Source: Acephala macrosclerotiorum
Taxonomy: Eukaryota > Ascomycota > Leotiomycetes > Helotiales > Mollisiaceae
Assembly: GCA_014904845.1 (NCBI GenBank)
Contig: MU119344.1
Location: 62,001 to 126,000 of the forward strand
Direction of reading: 5' to 3'
DNA length: 64,000 nucleotides
The notes under the pieces: generated by a model
Seen by the model: only the letters and a program-made list of their open reading frames with translations
What the model was told of the DNA's origin: nothing
Database searches by the model: none
Translations under genes and position numbers: made by a program
Shown: piece after piece, positions 11,378 through 22,560 of the stretch
Layout: each line of letters opens with the position of its first letter
Position numbering within the stretch: position 1 is the stretch's first letter

Positions 11378-11835
11378 TCACTGGAGGCCCCCAGCCTCGA
11401 AGCGAATGTCGTCTTCCTCCTGAGCCGTGAGAGGAACGTGACGAATCTGAGTCAGAACGTCGTCAACCAGATTCCATCCGTCGTTCGTACCATACGTGAG
11501 AACCACCGAGTAAAGCCTTCGCAGAGCCATAAAATGCTTGAAACCCGGCGCCTTGTCGATATTGGTAGCATTCGGGACTGCGAAATATTCGGCCATGATG
11601 GTGATGTAATGGAACATGTCTACAGGGTTGCGAAACTCGAAGTGATTGGCTTTGTAGAAGAAGCTTTCGCCGTTAGCAATCCTATAAATGTCCTGCAGGT
11701 GAAGAGGGGCTCAACGACAGTCAGAGCTTCCTGTAGGCGCCCGTCAATGCGAGGATCGCGATGAATTTGGCCCCAGTGGTAGGTAGTATAGAGTGAGTCG
11801 TGAGCGAATTGCGAGTCCTTGGGGAGCCAGCGAGC
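11378..11835 (-). pseudogene. Decayed, internally deleted copy of the LPxEI local family
   Basis: Minus-strand reading gives WLPKDSQFAHDS, then DGRLQEALTVVEPL, then after a frame change FYKANHFEFRNPVDMFHYI, and finally ALRRLYSVVLTYGTNDGWNL and DDIRFE. These match, in order, WMPGESIFAHDS, NGRMPEALTVVDLL, FYHLNRFEFRIPLCMLNYL, ALRGLESLTITYGE and SIRFE of the copy at 13122-14361. Roughly 50 residues that lie between MLNYLKAL and LIALRGL in the paralogue are missing, and at least one frameshift lies near 11690. The N-terminal LPxEI segment is not detectable. This is a relic, not an expressed gene. Confidence 0.75.
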
Positions 11836-13121
11836 AAAGGAGGTTAACCGTCTATTATACCCTGCCTTTTGGGTTTGGTGCTCTTATAGGGCCTTCTGCT
11901 GCTGCTCAGAAGACATTTGCACGTTTCAAGCATCAACGGCATCGCCATTATTCGAGAGCTACTCTGCCGCAAAAAACAGCATATCAAATCCATTGGGGAT
12001 GATGAAAGCACTGACTTCCAATGTGGCAGAGTCTTCTCGTGCTACTCGACGCGTTCCAGGCTTTGACCTCAGCCACAGCCTGCGAGAATTCTTTCCAGCA
12101 CTTGCATTACACTGCACTGCACTTCAATCGACAGACCAATCTTACGATAACCTGCAAGAAATGGTCGAGCTCTTCTGGTTATCTGCCGTAGAGTCCAGAT
12201 GGCGGCGATGGCGAAGATAAGATGGTCTTGGAAGAGTTGGCGACCAAAATGGGAACGAGTTTCGGGATCCCAGTTCGCGTGGACAACCAATCAAAATGCG
12301 ATTCATCCCACTCCGGCCCTCCAACACCATTTGAGCATATGGATCTATTTACGGCTCGAGTTCATGGGATTTCATAAGCATCAAGAAAACGATCAAGATG
12401 AATAGCAGTAGATGCTACAGTAGGCAATCATGTTTCAAGGTACGAGGATACAGACGCGGGGTATCATGTCGGGTGCGGGTAACTTTTCAGAGAGCGTCAG
12501 TCTTCGGTGGATGCCACTCCGTTGCAACGCTAAAAGTAAAGACTTTTGAGAATAATGTAAACTTCAATAAATGTTATCAGATAGGCTTCGGTTGCCATAC
12601 GTCCTGTTAGTTCAAAATGTGTACATTTAAACATGAATCGAAGAGAGGAGGGGACAGAAAGGTCATGGGTGTGGAGGTTTAATTGCGAAGACTACACTAC
12701 GAAGAAAGATCCAAGAAGATTGATCCTCCTTACCAAGCCTTGCGCGGGGATATCAATCCTAAAAGAAGTATCCAAAGCCGTGAACGACTTCTTTATCGTC
12801 GAGTCCCAAATCCCCCTGCCCAAAGTTATGCTGTAGAGGTAAAATCACGCTGAAGTGTACCGAAAAGCAGGAAAGACATCCGACAGGCCGAAGCCTTGCG
12901 GGTGTATCCTTAAAATCAAAAACTTTTAGTTGCTGAGAGTCGTAATGGTTCCTTTTCACCGTGGTGAAGTGATGGGAAAGGCACGAGTTTGGGTTTGTGG
13001 TCACTATATGTCCTCCGTTAGAATGGATCCATGGTTATCCTCCCAGTAGTTAGTGAGGGATTAAACTCACTGGATAGCAAGACATATGTCTTTTTCTCTA
13101 AAGAAAGTTGACAGTGCGTTC
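11836..13121. other. Intergenic region with a duplicated relic
   Basis: Apart from the duplicated segment noted at 12185-12330, I see no coding sequence. Small ORFs at 12398-13004 lack motifs. Confidence 0.45.
12185..12330 (-). pseudogene. Relic of a small membrane-protein ORF, second copy at 14978-15172
   Basis: On the minus strand the DNA encodes, in shifting frames, a DWLSTR motif followed by a hydrophobic stretch. Both this segment and 15000-15140 share CGGCGATG-AAGATAAG and GACAACCAATCA blocks at matching spacing. In each case the segment lies upstream of an LPxEI family copy (relic at 11378-11835, gene at 13122-14361). This implies duplication of a two-part unit. Confidence 0.45.
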
Positions 13122-14361
13122 TTACTCCCAGCTGCTGTTCTGAACCTCTTGTTCCATCGTGGGGAGAGCCCAGTGTGCAGGAGTGACATCGTTTGCCCAT
13201 GCGGCTACCTCGTCAGAGACTGGGTAGGGTGTTGGTGTAGTGTTTCCGCTCTCATCATATTGTGTTAAGCCAAGAGTGGAAAAAGTTATGGCTGGTCGTG
13301 GGAGTAGAAGTTGCGAAGATATATCTCCTTCGACGACGCCGGAATGACTCATAGCTTCGGTCAATTCGCCGGCGGTGACTAGAGTGTCCGTAGGGGAAGG
13401 TCGCTTGAGCGTGACCAGAGCGTTGATTTTGGCCTGAAGCTGGTGAATCTCGAAACGAATCGAGTTCTTGTTGACTTCTGTGACGGGAAAGAAGCGAACT
13501 CTCTGGAGAATGGTGAGTACAAGATTCCAGTGTGATCCAACTTCGCCGTACGTGATGGTCAATGATTCGAGACCACGCAGAGCAATCAGCTTGTTATAAA
13601 CTATTGTCTGATCGATGGTGGTAGCCCACGGAATCTCAAAGAGATGGCTTAGAAGGGTGATGTCGATAGTTAGATGTCGAAGGCCTAGACAAGTCCGGAG
13701 GACGGTAAGCGCAGGGGCAAGACATGAGTTACGGGAGTGATCGAAGAGAAAGGTAACGTCCTTGATTGCTTGCCTCCGGCCTGTGGACAAAGCCTTCAGA
13801 TAGTTGAGCATGCAAAGCGGAATGCGGAACTCGAACCGATTCAGATGATAGAACAAGTGGTTCTTATTAACGATCGTACGAATCATTCGGCAAGTCTTCA
13901 GGAGATCAACCACTGTCAGAGCCTCCGGCATGCGTCCATTGACTCTGACTGGGGAGCGCAAGTATAGACCGCGGCCCATTTCAGTGTGAACGCTGTCGTG
14001 TGCGAAGATCGACTCTCCAGGCATCCACAATTCAGGTTTAATAACATCAGAGTGCTTGACGGCCAGTCCGTATATCTCTGTCTGAATCTCAACGGGGAGG
14101 GTTACTAGGTACAGGATTTGGTTCGGAGTCGGAATAGACGGGTCAACCACGATTTTATCTATTGCATGTAAGTCTTGTTGCCATATCGCTAGAGGAGCTA
14201 TTGAAACACCTTCATGCGCCATGGTGGTAGATGGCTTGGCGGGTGTGGGAGTTGCTCTGTCCAGAGTGCGCAACTGCTGGAGCGCATCCATGTTGGTAGC
14301 TATCTCTCGTTAGAATTGGTTCCTTATTATTCAGAAACTATTAGATACCTTCATTCGCCAT
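13122..14361 (-). CDS. LPxEI-type (F-box-like) hypothetical protein, local family copy 2
   Basis: An unassigned protein of 396 aa, paralogous to the gene at 7454-8579. Conserved blocks in order: YLVTLPVEIQTEIYGLA (F-box-like), ELWMPGES, EALTVVDLLKTCR, LFYHLNRFEF, LRHLTIDITLL, LIALRGLESLTITYGEV and SIRFEIHQLQ, then a Thr/Pro-rich tail. A 13-nt first exon (14349-14361, MANE plus one base) joins by a 49-nt intron (14300-14348; GTATCT donor, CTAAC branch site, TAG acceptor) to give MANEGATNMDALQ. Copy 1 starts MVEEGAT by the same exon layout, so I prefer this to the ATG at 14291. Function is not known. Three copies within 7 kb mark a lineage-specific family. Confidence 0.75.
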
Positions 14362-16347
14362 GAAGGCGGAAGTGCCGTCTTCTGCGCGAACGTTTGGGAT
14401 TACGTTTAGTGCAGATGCAGGTGGTGCAACACGGCCATGTTCTGGAAATGTAGGAGTATTTACGCTAGAGGATGGTTCGCGTATATACCACTAGTCTCGC
14501 TAGTCATTCATCTGAAGTTACCTTGAACAAGTGACATCGTTGAACTTTCAACTTTGAATTCGGATGAAAGTGTGATTCACGTGATGCGACACGCCACCTC
14601 GATACTCCGAATCATGAAGCCCCTTGGCCCCACTCATGTTTTGATCTCACAGAAACTTCTTAAATTCATAGAGTAATCTCAGAATTTAGGTACGAAGAGA
14701 TATAGTCTCTCCCATCTTAAACCACGTGCTCAGATTATGACATCATGGAAATTCGACGACCGAGCAACGATAGATTTCAAGTATCAAAAGACATCGAAAA
14801 GTCAACGACAACACGCAAGACCTCTACCTCCTCGGGTAGAAATATTAAATCTAGTACTGAGTCATAGGCAAGAACCGAACTTCAATCCTGGCTCACTCAA
14901 CGCCTTGCAAGCTAGGGGCCACTGAGCAGCTTCAAAAAATGTAAACATCGTTTCACCGTCTCAATCGACCGTATTGATCACACGAGGCCAATCAAAGGCC
15001 CACCGAGAATTGGAAGCTGATCTACCATGCGACTGCGGATAGCGGCGATGAAGATAAGGATGAATAGGTGAGGAATGATCCACAGGAGAGGCTTGAGGAT
15101 GAAGACTTCGCGACGCGTCGACAACCAATCAGGATGAGGTACGAGCACCTGTCTCTCTGCCAACTGTATCAACGTTCACTCGAACAATCTGTTTCCGTTA
15201 CTTTGCATCCAACAACGCCCTACACCCTAAATCAGCTGAAATGATTCACGAGAAGCCACTTGAACTTGACGCGTCGTTGCGATGATCATTCACACGTGTG
15301 TCGGTGTCCCCAACACTCCTTCTCCAAACGTCAAGTGGCACTTACCTCTTCCGCAGCTTCAATGTGGAGGGTACCGTTTTGAGGCCACTTCCATCTTTTG
15401 AAGAAATCTTCGATCCTGCCCTCCTGTTTGGCTGTGCGTCGAGAGAAGGTATGCCAAATAAGCAGCTAGGTCTATTTTATACCTAGAAGCCACTAGACAA
15501 CAAAGTTTGCCTCATCCGCCGACGAGTTCATACAAGCTTATCACAAGACGATGAGCAGTCATTATTATTTGTTCTCGGTTTGCTGTTGCCAACATCTTCC
15601 GCGCGCATGATGCACGTGACTAATGCTCAACTTGAGGACGATTACATTCTGCAAGAAACAGCTCTTTTTACTGATGATTGCGCGGCAAGTTTCCGATCTC
15701 TCCTCATGTCTTCTCTTTAGGTCTTCTATGCGCTGAATTGGATTCAAGGAAGCAAATTTCCAATACTCTCGAGTGGAAAGATTACTGATCATGCCTTCTC
15801 TCCTCCAATCATTCACAAGGACGTCGTCACTTTTAAGGTTGCCAAGGCATCCGCAGGATGATTACTGTTCAAAGCACAGTGTGTCTTAAAGTACTTCTTG
15901 TCAACTGTGAAGCACCCCACCACTAGCGCGGGGTTGCGGACAGGGTCTGCGGCAGCGGACCAGGGGCAGCATCAGGCACAAGCCATCGCATTCTTCACAA
16001 GAAACATTTATCTCCGTCTCTTCGTACGGACCGATATTTGAACCTCGGGGTTGATCAATAATCGGCATACAGCACCTAAAACAATTCCCTATTTTGTGTC
16101 GTAATCCTGTTCTACGCTTAGAAAGCTTCATCGTCGTGAGCATTTATTCTGAGGCTGCTACTGCCAGCAGTAATGCATCACAACTTCTCCTTCAATACTT
16201 AAGAGACCTTCATCCTCCTTGGGGGTCTTATTCATTCCACATCAACAACAGCTTCAATCGCATCAAACATCTTTACGATTTCGCAGCTCAGCAACACATA
16301 CTACTACCAACACAACTTCAGAACCAACGTCACCACAATCTGCCAAT
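14362..16347. other. Intergenic region
   Basis: Contains the small ORF at 14978-15172 and otherwise no recognisable coding sequence. The last 200 bases are a C/A-rich leader ahead of the carbonic anhydrase ATG. Confidence 0.45.
14978..15172 (-). CDS. Small hydrophobic hypothetical ORF (64 aa)
   Basis: The ORF has a polar start, a DWLSTRREVF motif and one hydrophobic segment (about residues 27-45) that could span a membrane. It is recognisable only because a decayed second copy exists at 12185-12330 in the same position relative to an LPxEI family member. No known family. It may itself be a remnant of a larger gene. Confidence 0.3.
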   Translation of the reverse strand: MIQLAERQVLVPHPDWLSTRREVFILKPLLWIIPHLFILIFIAAIRSRMVDQLPILGGPLIGLV

Positions 16348-17048
16348 ATGAAGATCACCGGTCCTCTCGTCGAGATGCTGGCTCGCAACAGCCTATTCGC
16401 CCAAAAATATCAATCTCCACCTCCACTGATGGAGATGATCAAAGGGGTGCGGGCTTCTGGAGCCGGTGTTGTCGTTCTTTCTTGCTCAGACCCTAGACTG
16501 AACCCATATCAAGTTCTGGGCATTGACCCGACTCTCAGTAAGCACCTCACTCCCTCGACTTGAGTCGCATCTGACCCAATACAGAGGCAACGATGGTACG
16601 AAATGCAGGTGGAAGAGCTTTCGACGCTATCAGAACACTTGCTGTCCTTCAGACGATCGGAGCTCCAGGGACCATTGTTGTCATGCATCACACTGGTGAG
16701 TCTCGAAGGAATCAAATTGAATCAACCATGACTAATGATTCAAGACTGTGGTATGACACATTTCCACGATTCGGAAATCAAGAAAGCTCTTCTCGAACTT
16801 GCACCAGAAGAGAAGTCCTTGATTGAGGATGCCAAGTATGGAGAGATCACTGGCTCGTAAGTCATCAGAACACTTTCAAACGATCATGTCACTAAGCTTC
16901 CTGTAGTATCGAAGACAGTGTGAGAGAAGATCTTGCTCTCATCAGGGCTTCACCCTTAATCAAGAAGACTACTCAGGTTATTGGGCTCAAGTATGACATC
17001 CATACCGGCGTCCTCACTCAAGTCGAGGAAAACAAAAGTGAATTATAA
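16348..17048 (+). CDS. Beta-class carbonic anhydrase
   Basis: Zinc enzyme that interconverts CO2 and bicarbonate. Four exons: 16348-16537, 16585-16695, 16745-16856 and 16907-17048. The three introns are 47-50 nt, each with GT donors and AG acceptors that keep frame. They give 184 aa, the size of the short fungal beta-CAs. Zinc ligands are visible as C46 in CSDPR (with the D48-R50 dyad) and H99-x2-C102 in HHTDCGM. RNAGGRA, conserved in the family, lies at residues 69-75. There is no targeting signal, so it is probably cytosolic. The C terminus contains VIGLKYDIHTGVLTQVEE, the usual final strand. Intact and well conserved, in contrast to its right-hand neighbours. Confidence 0.93.
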
Positions 17049-17365
17049 TTGTAGGATATTCCAAGTGGAGCGAGGTACTGTCACCAGATGGACAGGAAAG
17101 ATTGCTCTGTGTAATTCTACTTTATAATTAATGATCTATTTTGGAAAATCGGAAGTCTGCTCAAGTCTCAACCTGTGAGGTACCAAGCCTTACCAATCAC
17201 ACGATGACATGTACGGTACAAGGATACATTTCAGATCCCAACCTTCCTTATCGAAGTCCAATGGGGCTCTGCTGACAAGTCGTTGGCCTTGTACCACGGA
17301 GGCAAACTTGCTAGCTTCATATATCAAACCTTACTTCCACTTCCTTTCTTTGCTGTTCATCAGCT
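17049..17365. other. Intergenic region
   Basis: 3' flank of the carbonic anhydrase and former promoter of the regulator pseudogene. No features seen. Confidence 0.4.
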
Positions 17366-19185
17366 ATGAGCACATCTGATGCCCCTTCCATATCGCTGAA
17401 TGCGTGCATCTCGTGTGTAAGTCAGGCAAGCGGAAATGTAACAGGCACCGACCGACATGTTCAACTTGTGCACGGTAAATCCATCCTCCCCTTCTCAATA
17501 CGATAGCTAACCAAACCTCCAGAGTGGGCCGAACTTGCAACTATGAGGAAGACTCTCCAGACTTTCTCCAAGGTCCAACTCCCTTCCGATCCCAATCCTA
17601 CCCAGCCACATCAGAAGATGGCGGGTTCGTTCCATCTCATGCGAGCTCCAACTCCGGGTATGGTTATTCTCCCGAGCAATCTTTCAACAGCCCAGCTGTG
17701 AGCGTAGATCCATTCCGGCATGAGGCTCTCAGACAACCCACCGTCACCGTCGCCCTCAGCACCGAGGCGACCAGGATCATCGGGTCATCTCAAGGATTGC
17801 AGGTGATGGCGTCCAAATATTTCGAAGGACCAGGGTGCCGACTTCCCCTTATCTCTCATGGACGATTTTCCGAACGACTCCCAAACGTTCTGTCAAATCC
17901 ACAAGCCGACTTCATTCTCCTCTGTATGGCGATGCATCTTCTCAGCCAGGGTCCCTCTCATCCTAGACAGAACATGCAAACCTCACTCTACGTATCGGTG
18001 AAGCAGCCTGTTTGAAGCTACGAGTTTCCTTTCTCGTGAAGTCATTCAAGCACGGTTGCTAGTCACGTTCTATGAGATGGGTCATGGGATCCACCCTGCT
18101 GCTTCAGCTTCGATTGCTGCTTGTGCACAGTTGGCGCGTTTGATTGGTCTAAATAAGAAGAGATTTCAGAATCCTGATGATAGTTATGCTGCGAAGATCG
18201 TGGCGGAGGAGGAGAAGAGGGTCTGGTGGGCTGTTGTTAATCTTGATCGGTAAGTTTTACTATCCAACCATTTAATAGCAGGATATTCAACTTTATACAG
18301 TTACATAAAATTGCTCAGCTGGGACTCGTTATGTCACACCGAGGATCCCAAAGCTGATGATCGTCTTCCAATATACGACACGATGTAGGCTCAAAATGTA
18401 ATCTCCCCGCTCCACTCCTCTGCATGCAAGTACTAATGCAACGAATCTCCTAGATAATCCCAGAAACTGACCCTCTCAACCTTACAACACCATCAAATGT
18501 CCTCGTTGGACCCTTCGCTCACGAATGTCAGATCTCTCACCTCATAGGACGAGTTCTCCGGCATGTCTTCGAGCCATCTTCCGATACCGAGTTCCACCTC
18601 CAAGAAGCATTACAGCTAGAGAGAACCCTGATGGCGTTCATGCCGCTTCTCATCGAAGAACAAACGAAGTTTCAGTACTACTGTGCTGCTCTGGGTATGT
18701 GCAGCAGGTCCGTCCTCCCTCCCATTCCGTGACTTCTGCCGCAACTCCTTTTTCTTTCGCTGACTGACAACTTTCAGCGCGCTCTTCATCCTCTTCGAAT
18801 CCATCCTCCTCACAAACAAAAACACCTCAGCCTACCAATCCTCCCTCCACGGCTCAATCGAAACAACATCAACCCGCATCGCCGAATTCTCCCGCCACCT
18901 CTTCGGCGATCCCGACGCCGTAAATTTCGACACCACAAGTCCAGTTGTGATGCACAGCTTGTATCAAGCCGCGATTGTGCAATTGAGGATTTGGAGAAAG
19001 GTGGGGAGATTCGGAATTGGAATGCGTTGAAGGGGTTGAAGACTGTGTTGGGGCATTTTAATCGGAGGTGGAGTATGGCGGGGAGGTATTTGGAGGTTTT
19101 GGAGGGTATCGGGAAGGAGGTTCCTTGTGCGATGCTGCCGGTACATGGGTCGTATGTCAGTGCTAACTGTCCGGAAAGTTGACAT
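17366..19185 (+). pseudogene. Zn2Cys6 transcription-factor pseudogene
   Basis: A full-length fungal binuclear-cluster regulator with a fungal_trans middle region, broken in several places. The zinc cluster begins ACISC at 17402-17416. It then loses one base, so KSGKRKC and RPTCSTCAR continue in the next frame. An intron (CG|GTAAAT ... GCTAAC ... CAG, ending at 17521) leads to VGRTCNYEE. A second frameshift lies near 18001-18007, before SLFEATSFLSREVIQARLL. An in-frame TAG is at 18386-18388, where MWAQN would fit. A third frameshift lies near 18985, before NWNALKGLKTVLGHFNRRW. Introns at about 18252-18300 and 18398-18453 are still spliceable. The order of family blocks is intact, so the decay is recent on an evolutionary scale. 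The original target genes are unknown. Confidence 0.88.
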
Positions 19186-20040
19186 TACAGACGCTGAAAC
19201 CCAAATCGTGTTTCCCTTCCTAGTGGGAATTTTGCCACATACTGATGCGGGGTACATTTGGCCCCCGAACCCTCATTACACTCTGAGACCGACCTCTTGG
19301 TTGATATCGGAAGGTTTATCTCTTGATGGGAAGCATTGGGATATCACTTAACACCAACGCGAGGGATTTCTGGAGTCAAATGTATAAATTTGGTTGGCAA
19401 GCGCTGAGCCTTCGCGTCCCGTATGAATGCGTCCAAGTCAGGAAAGAGTCCTCAAGGCATCAGTCGCGTCTGCTGTTCCTGAATACGGCGTACCCTCTGG
19501 AATTGGAACAGGTCCCATGGGATGTCCTAAATTTTCTATTTCGATTTCGTCTTCGTCTTTCACTTCATTTCCAGAATATCTCACCACCTAGCCTCTCGGC
19601 CATTTAGTTCGGCTACTTCTCCTAGTCAGCATCTCCGAGACTCTTACCCTTTGTCTTTCTCCAACCTTCAAGTCTCGGGTTCTCTATAATCACAAAGGCT
19701 TCTCTGAGTTGATCGTCGAAACGATGAAATAAAAGATGCATGTGGATGCCTGGCAGGCATGTTGCATATCCTCATACCAACTCAATGATCCTAGTCATCA
19801 GCAAGCACGACCTTTCTTCTCATCAGCTCATGTGGTTTCGTATCTCAGACAGAATGCAGTGGAAGAACGATCTCGGCAGCTACATAAGTTCAAAGATTGC
19901 CAGTAAGTTTATGTTCTCGCTCTTTACTGATCAACAGGATCCACTTCTTTCCAGCATCACTTATCAACGATTAGTACGTATGTCCTCCACGATGAGAATC
20001 TTGAACTAATCTTTCGAGCAGAACATCCATAACCATCGTT
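19186..20040. other. Intergenic region
   Basis: No supportable coding sequence. ORFs of 60-94 codons in 19323-20009 lack motifs. Confidence 0.4.
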
Positions 20041-21551
20041 ATGGCATTCGGATACCAACAAGACCAATTCAAGGTGGCCTTGGAAGACCCCCGCTTATCA
20101 TCAGCTGGACACAAACACGTTCGTATTTCCCACCGCCATCTTGGAAAACTTGATATCAGCTTTCGACGTACCATACGCGTGCCCGACAACGGAAGCACTT
20201 ACCAGTTGCCACCTGACTGTGGACCATTCTCGATCTTTTCCGTAAAGGATTACGAGAAGCAATTGCCAGATCTGATGGTGACGAAAGGTGGAATGTTCAT
20301 CCCGATGTACAGTGAGTCCTGTTTTTGCAGTCGCAGGCGCATCCATGATCCGGTGCTAATCTTTCTGCAGAACGCGAGGCCATGTGGATCAACTTCAAAG
20401 GACGTCGCCCATTTGCTATCAAGATCTATGTCGGCGGCATAAATGCAGTCTCCGGTGAGCCCGCGGTCGAGACCTCAGGAACCTTGCAACGAAGAAAGCA
20501 ACGTCTGAACCAGGGGAAGTCCATTCAAGATTACGTTGTGCCTCCCAATCAACTCTGGCTCGATGGCATCGCGACTGCCGATGGCAAGGTGATGCAATTC
20601 ACAGCGACGCCAGCAGGATCAGGTTACTCCGTAGAAGCTCAACTTTCAGGTTCCGATACAATTGCCGGACTTCAATTCGAAGTTGTTCCGATCAAATTCG
20701 ACCCAAACAAGCCGTTTAATTCTCTGTATTGAATATCACAGGCAAGTCGATTCAGTTAGAAGTCAGTCTCGGTACAACCGTTTCAGGCCTGAAGGAATTG
20801 ATTCAAGACAAAGAGGGCATACCTCCTGATCAACAACGTTTGATCTTCAAAGAAAGTCAGCTTGAAGACGGTTAGTATTCATGTTGTCTTTGAAATACCT
20901 TAGATTCTGAAAAACTGTAGGCAAAGCACTTGGGTATTATGTCATCAAAGAGGTATGCTGCCCCCAAGTCCACATCTGCAGCTGCAGAATCGCTAATCAA
21001 TCAACAAGGGAGCAATCATTCACCTAGTCCTTCGATTAAGGGGAGGAGGTTCAGGACCGTACGACCCAGAATACGTCAAGGCAAAAGAGGAACTCGCTGC
21101 GAGTATTGAGAAATTCCAAGTGGAGAGAGACCTCGAGACCAAGATGTCCGAAATGGCGATTGCCCCTGGCGGACTCATTCACCAAACTATCGTCAGGGAC
21201 CCTGTCGAAACCTCTCAGTGAGACAAGGACAACACCATCTTCTTCAACGTCCAACTTCTCTATCCTTCAACCTTCGAGCAACTCCTCGGCTTCCCAGCTC
21301 CTCCAACCCCGATCACACCAGAGGTATACCAGAAGCATGGATACCCTTTCTTCAAGCTCTACGAGGAGAAAAGTGGCATCTCTGGCGACTTCAATGGCAT
21401 CAAGAGCGTTGGCCAGATGCGAAAGGGTAAGGGTAAGGGCGATGAGGCTGGTTTGCCATTCCGCACTGTTGAGATCAAGCGCTCGGGTCAGGGGAGTGCG
21501 TTCACGACTGTTTCAGAGTTAGAGGCTGCTGTGGGGAATGTCAACATCTGA
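20041..21551 (+). pseudogene. Pseudogene of a fungal ubiquitin-fold protein
   Basis: Starts MAFGYQQDQF and keeps a long N-terminal region (intron 20312-20370, 59 nt) that ends in the [11 protein letters not shown] segment. That frame stops at TGA 20730-20732. The ubiquitin-like domain resumes in another frame: [35 protein letters not shown] and HLVLRLRGG, with introns at 20871-20920 and 20953-21008. After the domain, the frame meets TGA at 21219-21221 between VETSQ and DKDNTIFFNVQLLYP, a place where tryptophan fits the context. It then runs on to a normal stop at 21549. There are thus one frameshift and one nonsense codon in an otherwise well-kept gene. The intact family carries a ubiquitin domain inside a larger protein of unknown role. 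Confidence 0.85.
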
Positions 21552-22560
21552 TGGCCGAGGAAGCTCGAGACAGATGCAGTTGCGCTTGGGGTAATGTTTC
21601 TGCTGGGGAAGTTTGAACGGAGGGGCATTTCGAGTTTACATATCTACGCTTAGTAGACTAGAATATCAAAGTTCGGGTTCGAAAACTACCTGTCTCTGTG
21701 ACATTTCAAGATTCTTCAACATCTCCAAACCAATTTCTCTGCACATTGAAACAGGAGTGGATTCATCTTCCTATCTAATAGCAATCTGGTGGCTTCCCAC
21801 AGTCCCTGCATGCCTTAAACGTGCCCCCTTCTGCCAAATCTTGTTCTGGGATATCTCGAACCCAGCTTGCGATTCTAGGCCGAAATAAAGCACTTCGTCG
21901 TTGTATGTGGTTTGGACGTTTGATGCATTTCGTGCACCCTTAGAAAACTGCCAAGACCAGTATGCTAGATTATCAGAGGGTCGCGCTGGCGATTTATAAT
22001 CGGCCAACTTCCCCAGGCATATTATTCATCATGACCAGAAAGGAGACCAAAAAATACGAGTCCCGATTGGGAATACGTCGAATATGACCGTATTGCTGGC
22101 GGAAACAAACAGGGTTCATTGCGCATGTCGAAGCTGTAGGCTTGTGCCGCCTGTGGGGGAGGCTACGCATTTGAAGTGAGCCTCGGGAGCGCGATATTGC
22201 GATGTCAAGACGCCCTTACGGCATGTGAACACTGATCGCGATGTCTGGGTGGAGAAATTTGAGACTGCTTAAATGAGGAACAATGGTTTGTAAAGTCTAA
22301 GATGAAAATGAATATAAGTAAGGGGAGTACCTTGAGATGAAGGAGATAGGATACACTGTGGTGAGGCTTGATCAGAGAACGACTCAAATCAGTCGAGCTT
22401 CGAAATGGTTACTCCAATATGTTTCAAGCACTGCCGCATCAACTTCTCTTCTGGATCGCGGCTACGACTGTTATCACTAGCACCGCCATTTCTTCGTGCC
22501 CGTCAAACGTACCAACTATGGGGATCTCAACTTCAAAGCAACTTTCGACCCAACTCCCAA
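21552..22560. other. Intergenic region
   Basis: No supportable coding sequence. ORFs of 60-90 codons at 21613-22568 lack motifs. The last part may include the lost N terminus of the epoxide hydrolase pseudogene. Confidence 0.4.
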
